A stretch of 64,000 bases of DNA from Delftia tsuruhatensis (GTDB taxonomy: Bacteria > Pseudomonadota > Gammaproteobacteria > Burkholderiales > Burkholderiaceae_C), in contig NZ_LR813084.1 in the NCBI RefSeq assembly GCF_903815225.1, forward strand, positions 786,501-850,500, given 5' to 3'. Position 1 is the stretch's first letter; each line of letters begins with the position of its first letter. Both the position numbers and the translations under genes were made by a program. Of the stretch, positions 18,188 through 26,484 are shown in pieces. The notes under the pieces are model-generated. The model had not been told where the DNA came from. It searched no databases and saw only the letters and a program-made list of their open reading frames with translations.

Positions 18188-19747
18188 TCAGGGGGCGGGG
18201 GCCCGCAAGCTGCCCTGCAGGCCGGCGGCCATGGCCGCATAGGGCGTGCTGCCGGTGCGCGGTGCCAGCGTCCATACGCCCGTGCCGGCCTCGCCACCCC
18301 AGGAGGCCAGCGTGTGGCCATGGTGGTCTATGAAGCTGCTGATGCCTGCGTTGTTGGCGCGCACCAGCGGTTTTTGCAGTTCGGCGGCGCGGACCCTGGC
18401 CAGCGCATGGGCCTGGGCCAGGTACAGCCGTGAAGGAATCCAGGAGTCGCTGGACGGAACGACGAGCAGGCCGGCCTGGGCTCCCTGGGCCGCGCTGAGC
18501 AGTGGCGCCGCCAGTTCGCTGCAGATCAGCGGGCCCAGCTGGACGCCCCGGACCATGAGCGCGGGCTGCCGCTCGGGACCGGCCACCATGTCCGCCAGGG
18601 GGTAGCGGTACAGCAGGGGCCAGATCCAGCGGACCCAGGCGCTACCGGGCAGGTATTCGGTGAAGGGCAGCAGCAGGCGCTTGGCGTAGGAGTGGCCGCT
18701 GCCCTGCTCATCGACCAGCACCAGGGTGTTGAGCTGGCCGGCATCGGACTGGACGTCCCCGGGAGCAAAGGCGTTTCCAGGGGCGCCGAAGAGCAGGGCC
18801 GCACCATGCTCGCGCAACCGCAGCGCCATGTGCTGGCGCAGTGCCGCCGGCAGCAGGCCGATGCGCTGGACCAGGAACAGCTCCGGGAAGACCACCAGGT
18901 CGGCCTGGGGCGAGTCCGCTGCCTGCTCCAGCGCAGACAGTGCCAGGAGCTGGTTCTCGGGCTGGTATTTCTGCGCTTCGGGCCAGTGTGTATGGACCAC
19001 GCGCACGCGCAATGTCGGCCCCTGCTCCCGTGTCCACTCGGCGTGTTGCGCGGCCGTGCCGGCGCCGGCCCACAGCAGCGCTGCCAGCAACAGACGCCGT
19101 CCCGCGCCCCAGGGCCTGCGTCCCTGACGCCAGGCGCGCAACGCACGCCAGCCGCACAGCAGCAGCCCCGCCAGCAGCCACTGCAGCCAGCCGACCAGCA
19201 AGCTGCCGCCCAGGGGATAGAAGCCCCGCAGCAGCAGGTTGTCGATGGCGCCGTAGCCCCACAGACCCCAGGGCAGGGCCAGCGGACCTGTCGAGCGCAG
19301 GGCTTCGGCCAGGGTCCATGCCGTGGCCAGCAGCAACGACTCCCCCGCAGTGCCTCGCAAAGGCCTGGCCCATCGGAGGCGCAGGCAGCGCAGCAGCAGG
19401 TACAGCGATGCAAAGCACAGCAAATGGATCGCCAGCTGCAGGCCCACGATGCCCAACCAGAGCAGGGCCGATGAGAGCAGCTGGTTGACGGGGGGGCGGT
19501 ACAGGCCCAGACCCAGCCAGCCCAGAGCGCCGGTGAGAAATCCCGTGCCGAAGCTGGCCAGCCACAGCAGCCGGGATCTCAGGTTCCGGGCCCGGCCCAT
19601 GGCATGCACGAGCAGGGCGCCGGCGACGGGCAGCAGCGCGGCGGCCAGCCAGGGCAGGGACAGCGACAGGCCCGCGCAGAGCGCGGCGGCCCAAAGGCCT
19701 GCGCCTGTCCGCCATCCCTGGATGTGATGCACATTGGCAACATTCAT
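18188..19747 (-). CDS. Apolipoprotein N-acyltransferase-like protein
   Basis: A 519-residue inner-membrane protein of the Lnt family, which adds the third acyl chain to lipoproteins. Around seven hydrophobic segments cover residues 15-230. A nitrilase-fold domain follows with the expected catalytic triad: Glu289 (VVFPEL), Lys356 (YAKRLLLPFTEYLP) and Cys409 (LICSEL). Canonical Lnt has WPE and ICYE; FPE and ICSE here are slight deviations, and the usual corC neighbour is absent. It may be a second, specialised Lnt. It diverges from the Tad locus, which encodes several lipoproteins, across 309 bp. Confidence 0.8.
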   Translation of the reverse strand: MNVANVHHIQGWRTGAGLWAAALCAGLSLSLPWLAAALLPVAGALLVHAMGRARNLRSRLLWLASFGTGFLTGALGWLGLGLYRPPVNQLLSSALLWLGIVGLQLAIHLLCFASLYLLLRCLRLRWARPLRGTAGESLLLATAWTLAEALRSTGPLALPWGLWGYGAIDNLLLRGFYPLGGSLLVGWLQWLLAGLLLCGWRALRAWRQGRRPWGAGRRLLLAALLWAGAGTAAQHAEWTREQGPTLRVRVVHTHWPEAQKYQPENQLLALSALEQAADSPQADLVVFPELFLVQRIGLLPAALRQHMALRLREHGAALLFGAPGNAFAPGDVQSDAGQLNTLVLVDEQGSGHSYAKRLLLPFTEYLPGSAWVRWIWPLLYRYPLADMVAGPERQPALMVRGVQLGPLICSELAAPLLSAAQGAQAGLLVVPSSDSWIPSRLYLAQAHALARVRAAELQKPLVRANNAGISSFIDHHGHTLASWGGEAGTGVWTLAPRTGSTPYAAMAAGLQGSLRAPAP

Positions 19748-20056
19748 TTCAATAGAAATTGACTATTGATGTGATTGATTAGTTGAGAAAATTGCATTTT
19801 TCAGGCGAAGTTGTCTGACAGAGGCAGGAGGCGGAACGCGTGCATTGCGCCTGGAGGTCAATTGGAACACCTGACGGGAATGGCGACACCCGGTAGATGC
19901 TCGGGATATTCTGTGAATTTGTGAGAATAAGAAAGTATCTGTAACAACAGGAACTATTACATTTTTTTCACAAACCGCGGGGCCTGTGCTTGCAATAATT
20001 CGCCCACTTTTCCCGAGGCCGGGTGAGTCTTTGTTTTTCTTTTGGAGGAGTATTCA
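19748..20056. promoter_or_regulatory. AT-rich intergenic region upstream of the Tad locus
   Basis: These 309 bp between the lnt-like gene and flp hold no gene. Near 19979-19999 two promoter readings overlap. One is a sigma-54-like pair (GGGGCC, five bases, TTGCA at 19990-19994; the -12 fits, the -24 is weak). The other is a sigma-70 extended -10, TGC followed by AATAAT at 19994-19999. Either would start transcription about 50 bp before flp. A strong GGAGGAG ribosome site lies at 20044-20050. Confidence 0.4.
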
Positions 20057-20341
20057 ATGAAATTGTCCAACAATGTGCTTTCCATGAAGAAGATACGCGG
20101 TCAAGGTATGACCGAGTACATCATCATCGTGGCGCTGATTGCCATTGCAGCCATTGGTGTCTACAGCGCATTCGGTAACGTCGTCAAGGGCCAGACCGGT
20201 GCCATGGCCGCCGAGCTGGGAGGCAAGGACGGCTCGCAGGCCGCCAATCTGGCCAAGACCCAGGCCGAAGGAGCCAACACTCGTGGCCAGTCCAAGCACA
20301 CGCTTGAATCCTTCCAGGACTCCGCAGCAAAGGGCCGTTGA
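20057..20341 (+). CDS. flp: Flp-type major pilin
   Basis: A 94-residue prepilin. The leader ends KKIRG and the mature part begins QGMTEYIIIVALIAIAA. Cleavage after Gly15 puts Glu at +5 and Tyr at +6, the Flp rule. A single hydrophobic helix is followed by a polar tail (QAANLAKTQAEGANTRGQ). The mature product, about 79 residues, is longer than many Flp pilins. GGAGGAG seven bases upstream fixes the ATG at 20057 over a TTG at 20042. First gene of the Tad locus and followed by a hairpin that could make its transcript more abundant. Confidence 0.88.
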   Translation: MKLSNNVLSMKKIRGQGMTEYIIIVALIAIAAIGVYSAFGNVVKGQTGAMAAELGGKDGSQAANLAKTQAEGANTRGQSKHTLESFQDSAAKGR

Positions 20342-20346
20342 TGATT

Positions 20347-20376
20347 GGCGTGAGGCCCTGTGCTTCACGCCTTTTT
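20347..20376 (+). terminator. Hairpin with T-run directly after flp
   Basis: GGCGTGA (20347-20353) pairs with TCACGCC (20365-20371) around an 11-base loop and is followed by TTTTTC. It starts five bases after the flp stop. As the rest of the Tad genes continue on the same strand, it probably acts as a partial terminator or 3' stabiliser, giving more pilin than machinery. Confidence 0.72.
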
Positions 20377-20388
20377 CATTGAGCGACC

Positions 20389-21267
20389 ATGAGTGGGTTT
20401 AGAAAGGTTTCCGTGTTCAAGCAGTTCATCGTTTCCTCCGCGATTCTCGCCGGATGTCTGGCTTCCTCTCCTGTGGTGCATGCGCAGGACCACTCCCTTC
20501 TTTCGGGTATGCCTGGCTACAAGATCAATGGCCGGAAGGTGTCGGAATTTGGTGTATATGGAGAAGGCAACATCTTTTATTGCCAGCAGGGGAAGAAATG
20601 CACTGCCAAGGACCCCGGTTTTGATGACCAGGGCCATCTGGTGGCCGAGGGAAAGGTGACATCCATCAATTACTCGACGACGTCGCCCGCCGGGACCCTT
20701 GCCGTGTTCAGGAACTACGAGAACGCCATCAAGGCATTGGGTGGGCGCCGCCTGACACTGGGTGCAGGACACGAGGGCACGAACGTGTTCTTGATCGAGG
20801 GAAAGGGCCCACAGGTCTGGGTGGTGCTCGCCAACGACTACGACAGCAACTACAAGCTCAGTTTCATCGAAGCCAAGCCCATGCAGCAGGTGGTGACGGC
20901 CGGACAACTGGCCGATTCCATCAACAGACAGGGATTTGCCACGCTCTACATCAACTTCGACAACAACCGCTCCGAGATCCGCAGCGAGGCCAGGCCTGCG
21001 CTCGATGAGGTCGTTGCCCTGCTCAAGAACACTCCGGGGCTGCGCCTGTCCATCGAGGGCCATACGGACAACGTCGGCAACGCATCCGCCAACCAGACGC
21101 TGTCCCAGTCCAGGGCGCGCAGCGTGATGGAGGCCCTGGTCGCCTCGGGCATCGAGGCCGCACGCCTGCAGTCCAAGGGTCTGGGCAGCACGGTTCCGGT
21201 CGCCGACAACCGCACGGACGAGGGCCGGGCCAAGAACCGCCGGGTCGAACTCGTGCGCGTCAAATAG
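20389..21267 (+). CDS. OmpA-family protein of the Tad locus
   Basis: A 292-residue exported protein. The leader holds a possible lipobox (LAGC, Cys23) but also a plausible signal peptidase I site at VHAQ, so lipidation is uncertain. The middle part (residues 35-170) is unrecognised. The C-terminal domain (about 178-292) is OmpA-like: LYINFDNNRSEI, IEGHTDNVG, SQSRARSVMEAL and RAKNRRVELV, which bind peptidoglycan. It may anchor the outer-membrane part of the pilus, as other Tad loci also carry OmpA-like proteins. Confidence 0.8.
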   Translation: MSGFRKVSVFKQFIVSSAILAGCLASSPVVHAQDHSLLSGMPGYKINGRKVSEFGVYGEGNIFYCQQGKKCTAKDPGFDDQGHLVAEGKVTSINYSTTSPAGTLAVFRNYENAIKALGGRRLTLGAGHEGTNVFLIEGKGPQVWVVLANDYDSNYKLSFIEAKPMQQVVTAGQLADSINRQGFATLYINFDNNRSEIRSEARPALDEVVALLKNTPGLRLSIEGHTDNVGNASANQTLSQSRARSVMEALVASGIEAARLQSKGLGSTVPVADNRTDEGRAKNRRVELVRVK

Positions 21268-21292
21268 CACCCGCAACGGCAGGAGCGCGACG

Positions 21293-22807
21293 ATGCAGAC
21301 GCGGAGAACGCACCGGCCAGCCGGCTTGTCCCGGCGCCAGCGCGGCCAGGTACTGGTCTGGTTCCTGGCGTTCGCGGCCACGTTGGCCGTGGTGTTCGCG
21401 GGCGTGTACAGCGTCGGCCAGGCCACTTCGGAAAAGCAGAAGATCGTGAGCGCAGCGGACGCGGCCGCCTACTCGGGCGGGCTGGTACAGGCGCGGGCCC
21501 TGAACCTTGTCTCCTATACCAATCGGGCGGTCATCGCCAACGAGGTGCTGATCGCCCAGATGGTCAGCCTGCAGTCCTGGAACGACTACTTCAAGACGGC
21601 GACGCGCAACTACCAGTCGATTTTTCAGGCCCTGGCTGCCGTGACGGTCGAGGTGCCGCCGTTGAGCGCGGCCATCAATATCCTGGCGCAGTCCATGCGG
21701 GTCCTGAACACGGCGGCGACGCAGTCCGAAAGGGTGCTGCAGACGGCGGTGCCGGCCGTGATCAATGCCTGGGAGATGGCTTTCAACCTCTGGTACACGG
21801 GCGCCATCCGCTCCGCCTTCGTCCCGCCGCTGATGGCGCGGGCCACGCGCGATGCCTCGCAGTTCGTGCTGGACAACAGCGTTGCGACCCAGGACGGCCG
21901 CCGCGATGCGCCTGCCCACCTGGTCGAGGCCAATGCCGTCATGGCACTCAACGAGCTCGAATGGCAGCGCATGGTCCACCGCTATACCCGTGGTTCGGGC
22001 GGGCGTGACGAAAGGCGCACGGCCGCCGATCTGCTGCTGATCTCGCGCGACGATTTCTCGACGCAGCGGCCGGGTTCGGACGTTCCGTTCGTGAAGCTGT
22101 TCTTCGGCTCCGCGAGCATGTGCGTGCCTTTCGCATTTCGCATCGGCTCGGACAAGCAGGGCGTGACGCGGCTCGTGGACTATGACCGCTGGGAGGCCCA
22201 GGACACGGTGGAGTTCAAGCAGAAGATCGGCCCCAAGGGGTGCAGCTGGGGCAAGGGCACCGTGGCCGAGCCCATCGGCTGGGGACGCTCGGTGGCCGAC
22301 AAGGGCGGGCACACCAGGGGCAACATGATCCCCACCGACGGCGGCGCGGGCACGCTGGCCTACAACAACACCAAGAAAAACGGTGGCTGGAGCGGCGTCA
22401 AGGAGCTCTATGACGTGCAGCGCGGCAACGACGGGCGCCCGAGCAAGCTGGAGATGTCCTACCTGGTGGTGGCGGCCAAGGACAGGGCGCAGCTGCGTAC
22501 GAACGAGACGCTGGGCTTTGCCGCACGCCCCATGACGTCCCCCCTGGGCTCGCCGGACCTGCACGCCGGTTTCGCCAAGGACCAGGTTTTTTCATTGACC
22601 GAGGCACGCATCTTCTTCGAGCGTCCGCAGCGCGACAGCCAGGATGTGACAGGCATCTCGCTGTTCCGCGCCGACGGGCACAAGGAGTACGCCAGCCTCT
22701 ACAACCCCTACTGGCAGGTGCGGCTCAAGGAGCCTTCCGCCGCCAACAAGACCCTGGTCTACGGCGCCTTGGGCCTGAACCCGGTGCTGTCGGGGTTCAC
22801 TCAATAG
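21293..22807 (+). CDS. TadG-like Flp pilus assembly protein
   Basis: A 504-residue protein with one N-terminal membrane segment after a basic head (RRQRGQVLVWFLAFAATLAVVFAG), then KQKIVSAADAAAYSGG, the NAADAAA-type signature of TadE/G-like proteins. The large remainder is predicted to face the periplasm. Unlike the TadE-type proteins in this locus, position +5 after the Gly of RGQVLVW is Trp and not Glu, so processing by a prepilin peptidase is unlikely. Followed by a lipoprotein gene seven bases later. Confidence 0.75.
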   Translation: MQTRRTHRPAGLSRRQRGQVLVWFLAFAATLAVVFAGVYSVGQATSEKQKIVSAADAAAYSGGLVQARALNLVSYTNRAVIANEVLIAQMVSLQSWNDYFKTATRNYQSIFQALAAVTVEVPPLSAAINILAQSMRVLNTAATQSERVLQTAVPAVINAWEMAFNLWYTGAIRSAFVPPLMARATRDASQFVLDNSVATQDGRRDAPAHLVEANAVMALNELEWQRMVHRYTRGSGGRDERRTAADLLLISRDDFSTQRPGSDVPFVKLFFGSASMCVPFAFRIGSDKQGVTRLVDYDRWEAQDTVEFKQKIGPKGCSWGKGTVAEPIGWGRSVADKGGHTRGNMIPTDGGAGTLAYNNTKKNGGWSGVKELYDVQRGNDGRPSKLEMSYLVVAAKDRAQLRTNETLGFAARPMTSPLGSPDLHAGFAKDQVFSLTEARIFFERPQRDSQDVTGISLFRADGHKEYASLYNPYWQVRLKEPSAANKTLVYGALGLNPVLSGFTQ

Positions 22808-22814
22808 GAATTGC

Positions 22815-23675
22815 ATGCCGATGTCCAGACACAAGAAATCCGTGCTCCTGGCGGCCCTGGCCGCACTGTCGCTCGTTGCCTGCTCAAGAGAGGGCGGATC
22901 CGTATCGGACGGCTCTGCGGCGGTTGCATCCAAGGGCGCCACCACCGTGCTGATCGAGCGTGAGACGCGCTGGGATGATCCCCAGGCCTATGTGCAGGCG
23001 ATCCGCAGCGTCATCGAGGATTGTCGCAACGCCAGGGCCCAGGCCGGTTCGGCGGACGGCGAGGCGACCCGGGGCGGGAGCCTGTCCGACGCCGAGATCC
23101 TGGCGTTGGAGACCACGTTCACGCAGGAGGCATTCGATGGCGTGCGCCATGCGCAGGTCAGGACCGTGACGGCCATAGACCGTGGCCGCTGGGGCCCTGG
23201 CCCGGGCGAGAGCTGCCGTCCCGTGGCGACGCGCACGCGGTCGGTGACCATTCATCCCGATGCCTGCAGCTCGGTCGAGGTCGTCTACGATCCCCAACTG
23301 CCGGGCGGCGGCAGCCGCCGGCAGGAAAGCGGGGCCTGCATGCCTGCGGCACCGGCCGCGGATCCCGCTGCCATGGCCGGCGAGCGCATGGCGATCGCCG
23401 GCACGGCGCTGCACTGCCGCTGGACGGCGCCCGAAGGCAGCCCGGGCCGGCTTTGCCTGCTCGAGCCCTGGCTCAAGTACCCGGGGTCGGACCGGGATCT
23501 TGTCGTCGAGGCCCGGCGGTTCGCACCCGCGCATCCCGTAGCCTCGGTCCAGGCCGCGCAGCAGGCCGCGCGCTCCTCGGAACGCGCCATCCGCGTGGAA
23601 GTCGGCAAATCCCTGCCCGCCGGCATCTTCGAGGTACCCGCCGATGCGCGTGGCTTTGGCGATGCGGGCCGCTGA
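22815..23675 (+). CDS. Tad-locus lipoprotein of unknown function
   Basis: A 286-residue protein with a clear lipoprotein leader (LLAALAALSLVACSRE; lipobox LVAC). The mature part has conserved-looking Cys residues (EDCRNARAQ, GESCRPVATR, PDACSSVEVV, SGACMPAAP, LHCRWTAPE) that could form disulfides. I do not recognise the family. The stop overlaps the start of the next gene (TGATG), so it is translationally coupled to the TadE-like protein. A role in pilus assembly is inferred only from location. Confidence 0.6.
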   Translation: MPMSRHKKSVLLAALAALSLVACSREGGSVSDGSAAVASKGATTVLIERETRWDDPQAYVQAIRSVIEDCRNARAQAGSADGEATRGGSLSDAEILALETTFTQEAFDGVRHAQVRTVTAIDRGRWGPGPGESCRPVATRTRSVTIHPDACSSVEVVYDPQLPGGGSRRQESGACMPAAPAADPAAMAGERMAIAGTALHCRWTAPEGSPGRLCLLEPWLKYPGSDRDLVVEARRFAPAHPVASVQAAQQAARSSERAIRVEVGKSLPAGIFEVPADARGFGDAGR

Positions 23676-24490
23676 TGGGGCCGTACATGCGTTGGCGCAC
23701 TTCACAGGCGGGTCAGGCCACGACCGAGTTTCTCGTCTGCCTGCTGGTGCTGGCCCCGATGTTCCTGGGGTTGCACTATCTGGCCCGCTATGCGGACGTC
23801 AAGCACTCGGCCATACAGGCCAGCCGCTACGTGGCCTTCGAGAGAGCGCAGGACCCCCTCGGGCGTGCCAAGAGCGCCAGTGACCTGGCGCAGGAGGCGC
23901 GTGCGCGCTTCTTCCTCCAGCGCAAGGCGGGGCAGCAGGAGATCGCCTATCGCGACAGTCCCCTGCGTGATCGCCCCGACTCCCATCGCATTCCTCTGTG
24001 GAGTGATGTGCAATACCGGCCGCTGCTGGAGGATTTCAATCGCGTGGTGATCACCGAGCGAGACCTGGGCAGGTTGCCTGGCGATGCACTGGGTGTCTTG
24101 CAGCAGAAGGTTGCGGAACCCGTTTTCGGCCTGCCCCGTGGCGGCACCATGCGCGCCGAGGTCACGGTGTCGCTGGCCGATGTCGTGCGCTTCGACGCAC
24201 TCAGGAATGTCCAGGTGGGCCTGCCCGGGGCCACGGCCATCGCGGCCGGCGCCTGGAATGCCAGCGGCGCCAGGGGGGGCAGCGAGTCCACCTGCCATCG
24301 CGTGCGGCGTGCCGTGCTGGGCGGCTACATCGAACCCGTGATGGACGTGCTGGGTACCCTGATGACACCGTTCGAGCGGCATACGCCCGATGTCGGCATC
24401 GTGCTGCCTGACTATGTTCCCACGGGCAGCCTGCGCGACGCGCAGGAGCGGGACGTGGAGTACCGGTGGCAGGAGGGCAACAAATGCTAG
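23675..24490 (+). CDS. TadE-like minor pseudopilin (first)
   Basis: A 271-residue protein. A prepilin-like N-terminus reads RTSQAG then QATTEFLVCLLVLAPMFLGL. Cleavage after Gly13 places Glu at +5 and Phe at +6, as in TadE/TadF pseudopilins. A hydrophobic helix is followed by a long periplasmic domain. A start at 23687 is also possible; 23675 is favoured by the TGATG overlap with the preceding gene. The stop overlaps the next start (ATGCTAG). Confidence 0.75.
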   Translation: MGPYMRWRTSQAGQATTEFLVCLLVLAPMFLGLHYLARYADVKHSAIQASRYVAFERAQDPLGRAKSASDLAQEARARFFLQRKAGQQEIAYRDSPLRDRPDSHRIPLWSDVQYRPLLEDFNRVVITERDLGRLPGDALGVLQQKVAEPVFGLPRGGTMRAEVTVSLADVVRFDALRNVQVGLPGATAIAAGAWNASGARGGSESTCHRVRRAVLGGYIEPVMDVLGTLMTPFERHTPDVGIVLPDYVPTGSLRDAQERDVEYRWQEGNKC

Positions 24491-25227
24491 GTCGATTGCC
24501 CGTGCGGGGGCGTGCCGCCGCATGTGTCGCCCTGCTCCTGTCACTGGCTTCGTGGGTCGCTGCAGGGCCTTCCTTCACCTATGGAGCGACGCCCTGGCCC
24601 CAGATCCCCGAGCCGCCGCAGTCCAAGGTGCAGTGGGTGTCCGATGACATGCGCATCAACGGCGTGCCCATGCGGGTGCAGAGCTTCGAGAGCAAGGCCT
24701 CCAGGGAGGAGGTGGTGTCCTACTACAAGGCGCATTGGCAGGCGGGCAAGGGCGAGCCGTCCCAGATCGCCGTCACGCCGGCGGGAGCCGACACGCTGCT
24801 GGGTCGCCCGCACGGGCCGTTCTACCTGCTGGTCAAGCTGCGCGAGGCGGCGGGCGGCGGCTCGCAAGGCACGCTGTCGGTATCCCGGGTCCAGGGCATA
24901 GAGCCGCGCATCGATGCCTCGGGCATACCTGCGCCCATGCGCAGCGCCCAGGCGGTCAACGTGGTCGAGTCCATTGATGCCGGCAAGCGCAGCAAGCAGG
25001 TGCTGTGGATGAGCAAGGACAGCGTGGCCACACTGGCAGCCCAGTACCACGCCAGCCTGCTGCGTGGCGGATGGAAGCTGCTGCAGGAGCAGAACGCGCT
25101 GGACGGCAAGCCGGCAGCGATGGTGCGCATGTATGGCCGTGACCGCCAGCAGCTGGACGTGTCCGTGGGCGCCGACGTGCAGAACGGCCTGACGGTGATG
25201 AACACCAATCTCGTGACCTTCGAATGA
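24484..25227 (+). CDS. Exported protein of unknown function in the Tad locus
   Basis: A 247-residue protein with a signal peptide (VALLLSLASWVAAGPSF) and no further membrane segment. The body has two similar-looking alpha/beta stretches, one around SREEVVSYYKAHWQAG and one around SVATLAAQYHASLLRGGW, each a helix followed by a Trp, suggesting an internal duplication. Family unknown to me. The start overlaps the TadE-like stop and the stop overlaps the next small gene (GAATGA), so it is tightly coupled within the operon. Confidence 0.6.
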   Translation: MLGRLPVRGRAAACVALLLSLASWVAAGPSFTYGATPWPQIPEPPQSKVQWVSDDMRINGVPMRVQSFESKASREEVVSYYKAHWQAGKGEPSQIAVTPAGADTLLGRPHGPFYLLVKLREAAGGGSQGTLSVSRVQGIEPRIDASGIPAPMRSAQAVNVVESIDAGKRSKQVLWMSKDSVATLAAQYHASLLRGGWKLLQEQNALDGKPAAMVRMYGRDRQQLDVSVGADVQNGLTVMNTNLVTFE

Positions 25228-25430
25228 ATACGCAAAAAGGGACAAGGGGCGTGCCTGCCCGCGATCACCGCGCGAGAACCCGCACCACAGGCTTTGCCAT
25301 GGTCGAGTACTGCGTCGTCTGCGTGCTCGTGGTTCTGGTGTTGTTCTCCAGCCCGAACACGCCACAGATGCTGGTGGAGGCCTTCAAGGCCTTTTATCGC
25401 GCGCTGACTTTCTACATTTCGCTGCCCTGA
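25224..25430 (+). CDS. Very short second Flp-like pilin
   Basis: A 68-residue protein. After a 23-residue basic leader ending RTRTTG, the mature part begins FAMVEYCVVCVLVVLVLF. Cleavage after Gly23 gives Glu at +5 and Tyr at +6, the Flp prepilin rule, and leaves only 45 residues. The C-terminus is short (EAFKAFYRALTFYISLP). Two Cys residues in the hydrophobic helix are unusual. Its start overlaps the preceding stop. Likely a minor pilin or assembly initiator; this is inference from the motif and the location. Confidence 0.65.
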   Translation: MNTQKGTRGVPARDHRARTRTTGFAMVEYCVVCVLVVLVLFSSPNTPQMLVEAFKAFYRALTFYISLP

Positions 25431-25437
25431 GGTTTCC

Positions 25438-26442
25438 GTGGCTGTATCCATCAACAAGAACTGGCTTCTCCTGGCTGCCGCCATCGCGTTGGGCGGCGGC
25501 GCCTTCTACCTGAGCAACCGTGCCATCAATTCACGCATCTCGGAGATCGAGGAAGCGGCCACGCGCGGCAAGACGCTGCAGGCCGTCGTCGTGGCCAACC
25601 GGCCGATGCACGCGGGCGATGTGATCGACACGGGCAGCGTCTCGGTGCGCCAGATTCCATCGGACTACGTCAATCGCAACATGGTCACGCCCGAGACCTA
25701 CGACAGCATCGACGGCCAGGCGTTGCTCGTGGACATGGACCGTGGCGAGCCGCTGCAGATCAGCTACACGGCCAGCCGGGGGGGCGAGGTCTTCGCGGCC
25801 ACGCTCAAGAACGGCAGGCGCGCCCTGACCATCGACGTGGACGAGATCAGCTCGATCTCGGGCATGCTGCGGCCCGGCGACCGCATCGACCTGATGCTGA
25901 CCGCGCGCTCCGGCACCGGCCAGGGCAGCGGGGACAAGGAGCTGACCTTCCCCATGCTGTCCAACGTCGAAGTGCTGGCCACGGGACAGTCGCAGAAGGG
26001 CGCGGCGGCGGCCGGGGAGGCAACGGCGCGCGCCTACTCCCACGTCACCCTCGACGTCATGCCCGAGGACGCGACACGCATCATCGCGGCCAAGTCCGGG
26101 GGGCGGCTGACGGCCGTGCTGCGCGCGCCCGGCGACCAGAGCCGCAATCCCAGCGAGCCCCTGACCCTGGACGATGTGGTCGCAGGCACCAGCACCAACC
26201 GCAGCGGCCGCCTGGTCGAGTTCCTGATCGGTGGCTCGGGCAGCGGAGGCAGCGTGAACCGCACGCCCGTACTCGATTCGAGCGCCCAGGCTCCGCAACA
26301 GCGGGCTCAGCTCGATTCGGTCACTCGCGAATTGATGGGGGTGGGTGCGGGAGCCGGCGCCGCCGCTGCGGCGGGTGCAGTCAGCGGGCCGGCCGCCGCC
26401 CCGAACCTCCCATCCCTGGCGCAGCCCGCCTCCACGCACTGA
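25438..26442 (+). CDS. cpaB: Flp pilus assembly protein CpaB/RcpC
   Basis: A 334-residue protein with an N-terminal membrane anchor (NWLLLAAAIALGGGAFYLSN), a SAF domain at about residues 48-110 (LQAVVVANRPMHAGDVIDTG) and the RcpC/CpaB core (LTIDVDEISSISGMLRPGDRIDLMLT). CpaB proteins act in the periplasm beside the secretin. The C-terminal 60 residues are low-complexity Ala/Gly/Pro. The start is GTG at 25438. Placed just before the secretin gene, as is usual. Confidence 0.88.
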   Translation: MAVSINKNWLLLAAAIALGGGAFYLSNRAINSRISEIEEAATRGKTLQAVVVANRPMHAGDVIDTGSVSVRQIPSDYVNRNMVTPETYDSIDGQALLVDMDRGEPLQISYTASRGGEVFAATLKNGRRALTIDVDEISSISGMLRPGDRIDLMLTARSGTGQGSGDKELTFPMLSNVEVLATGQSQKGAAAAGEATARAYSHVTLDVMPEDATRIIAAKSGGRLTAVLRAPGDQSRNPSEPLTLDDVVAGTSTNRSGRLVEFLIGGSGSGGSVNRTPVLDSSAQAPQQRAQLDSVTRELMGVGAGAGAAAAAGAVSGPAAAPNLPSLAQPASTH

Positions 26443-26484
26443 GCGCGGCCGACTGCCCTGCTTCCTGATTCGTCTCATATCTCC

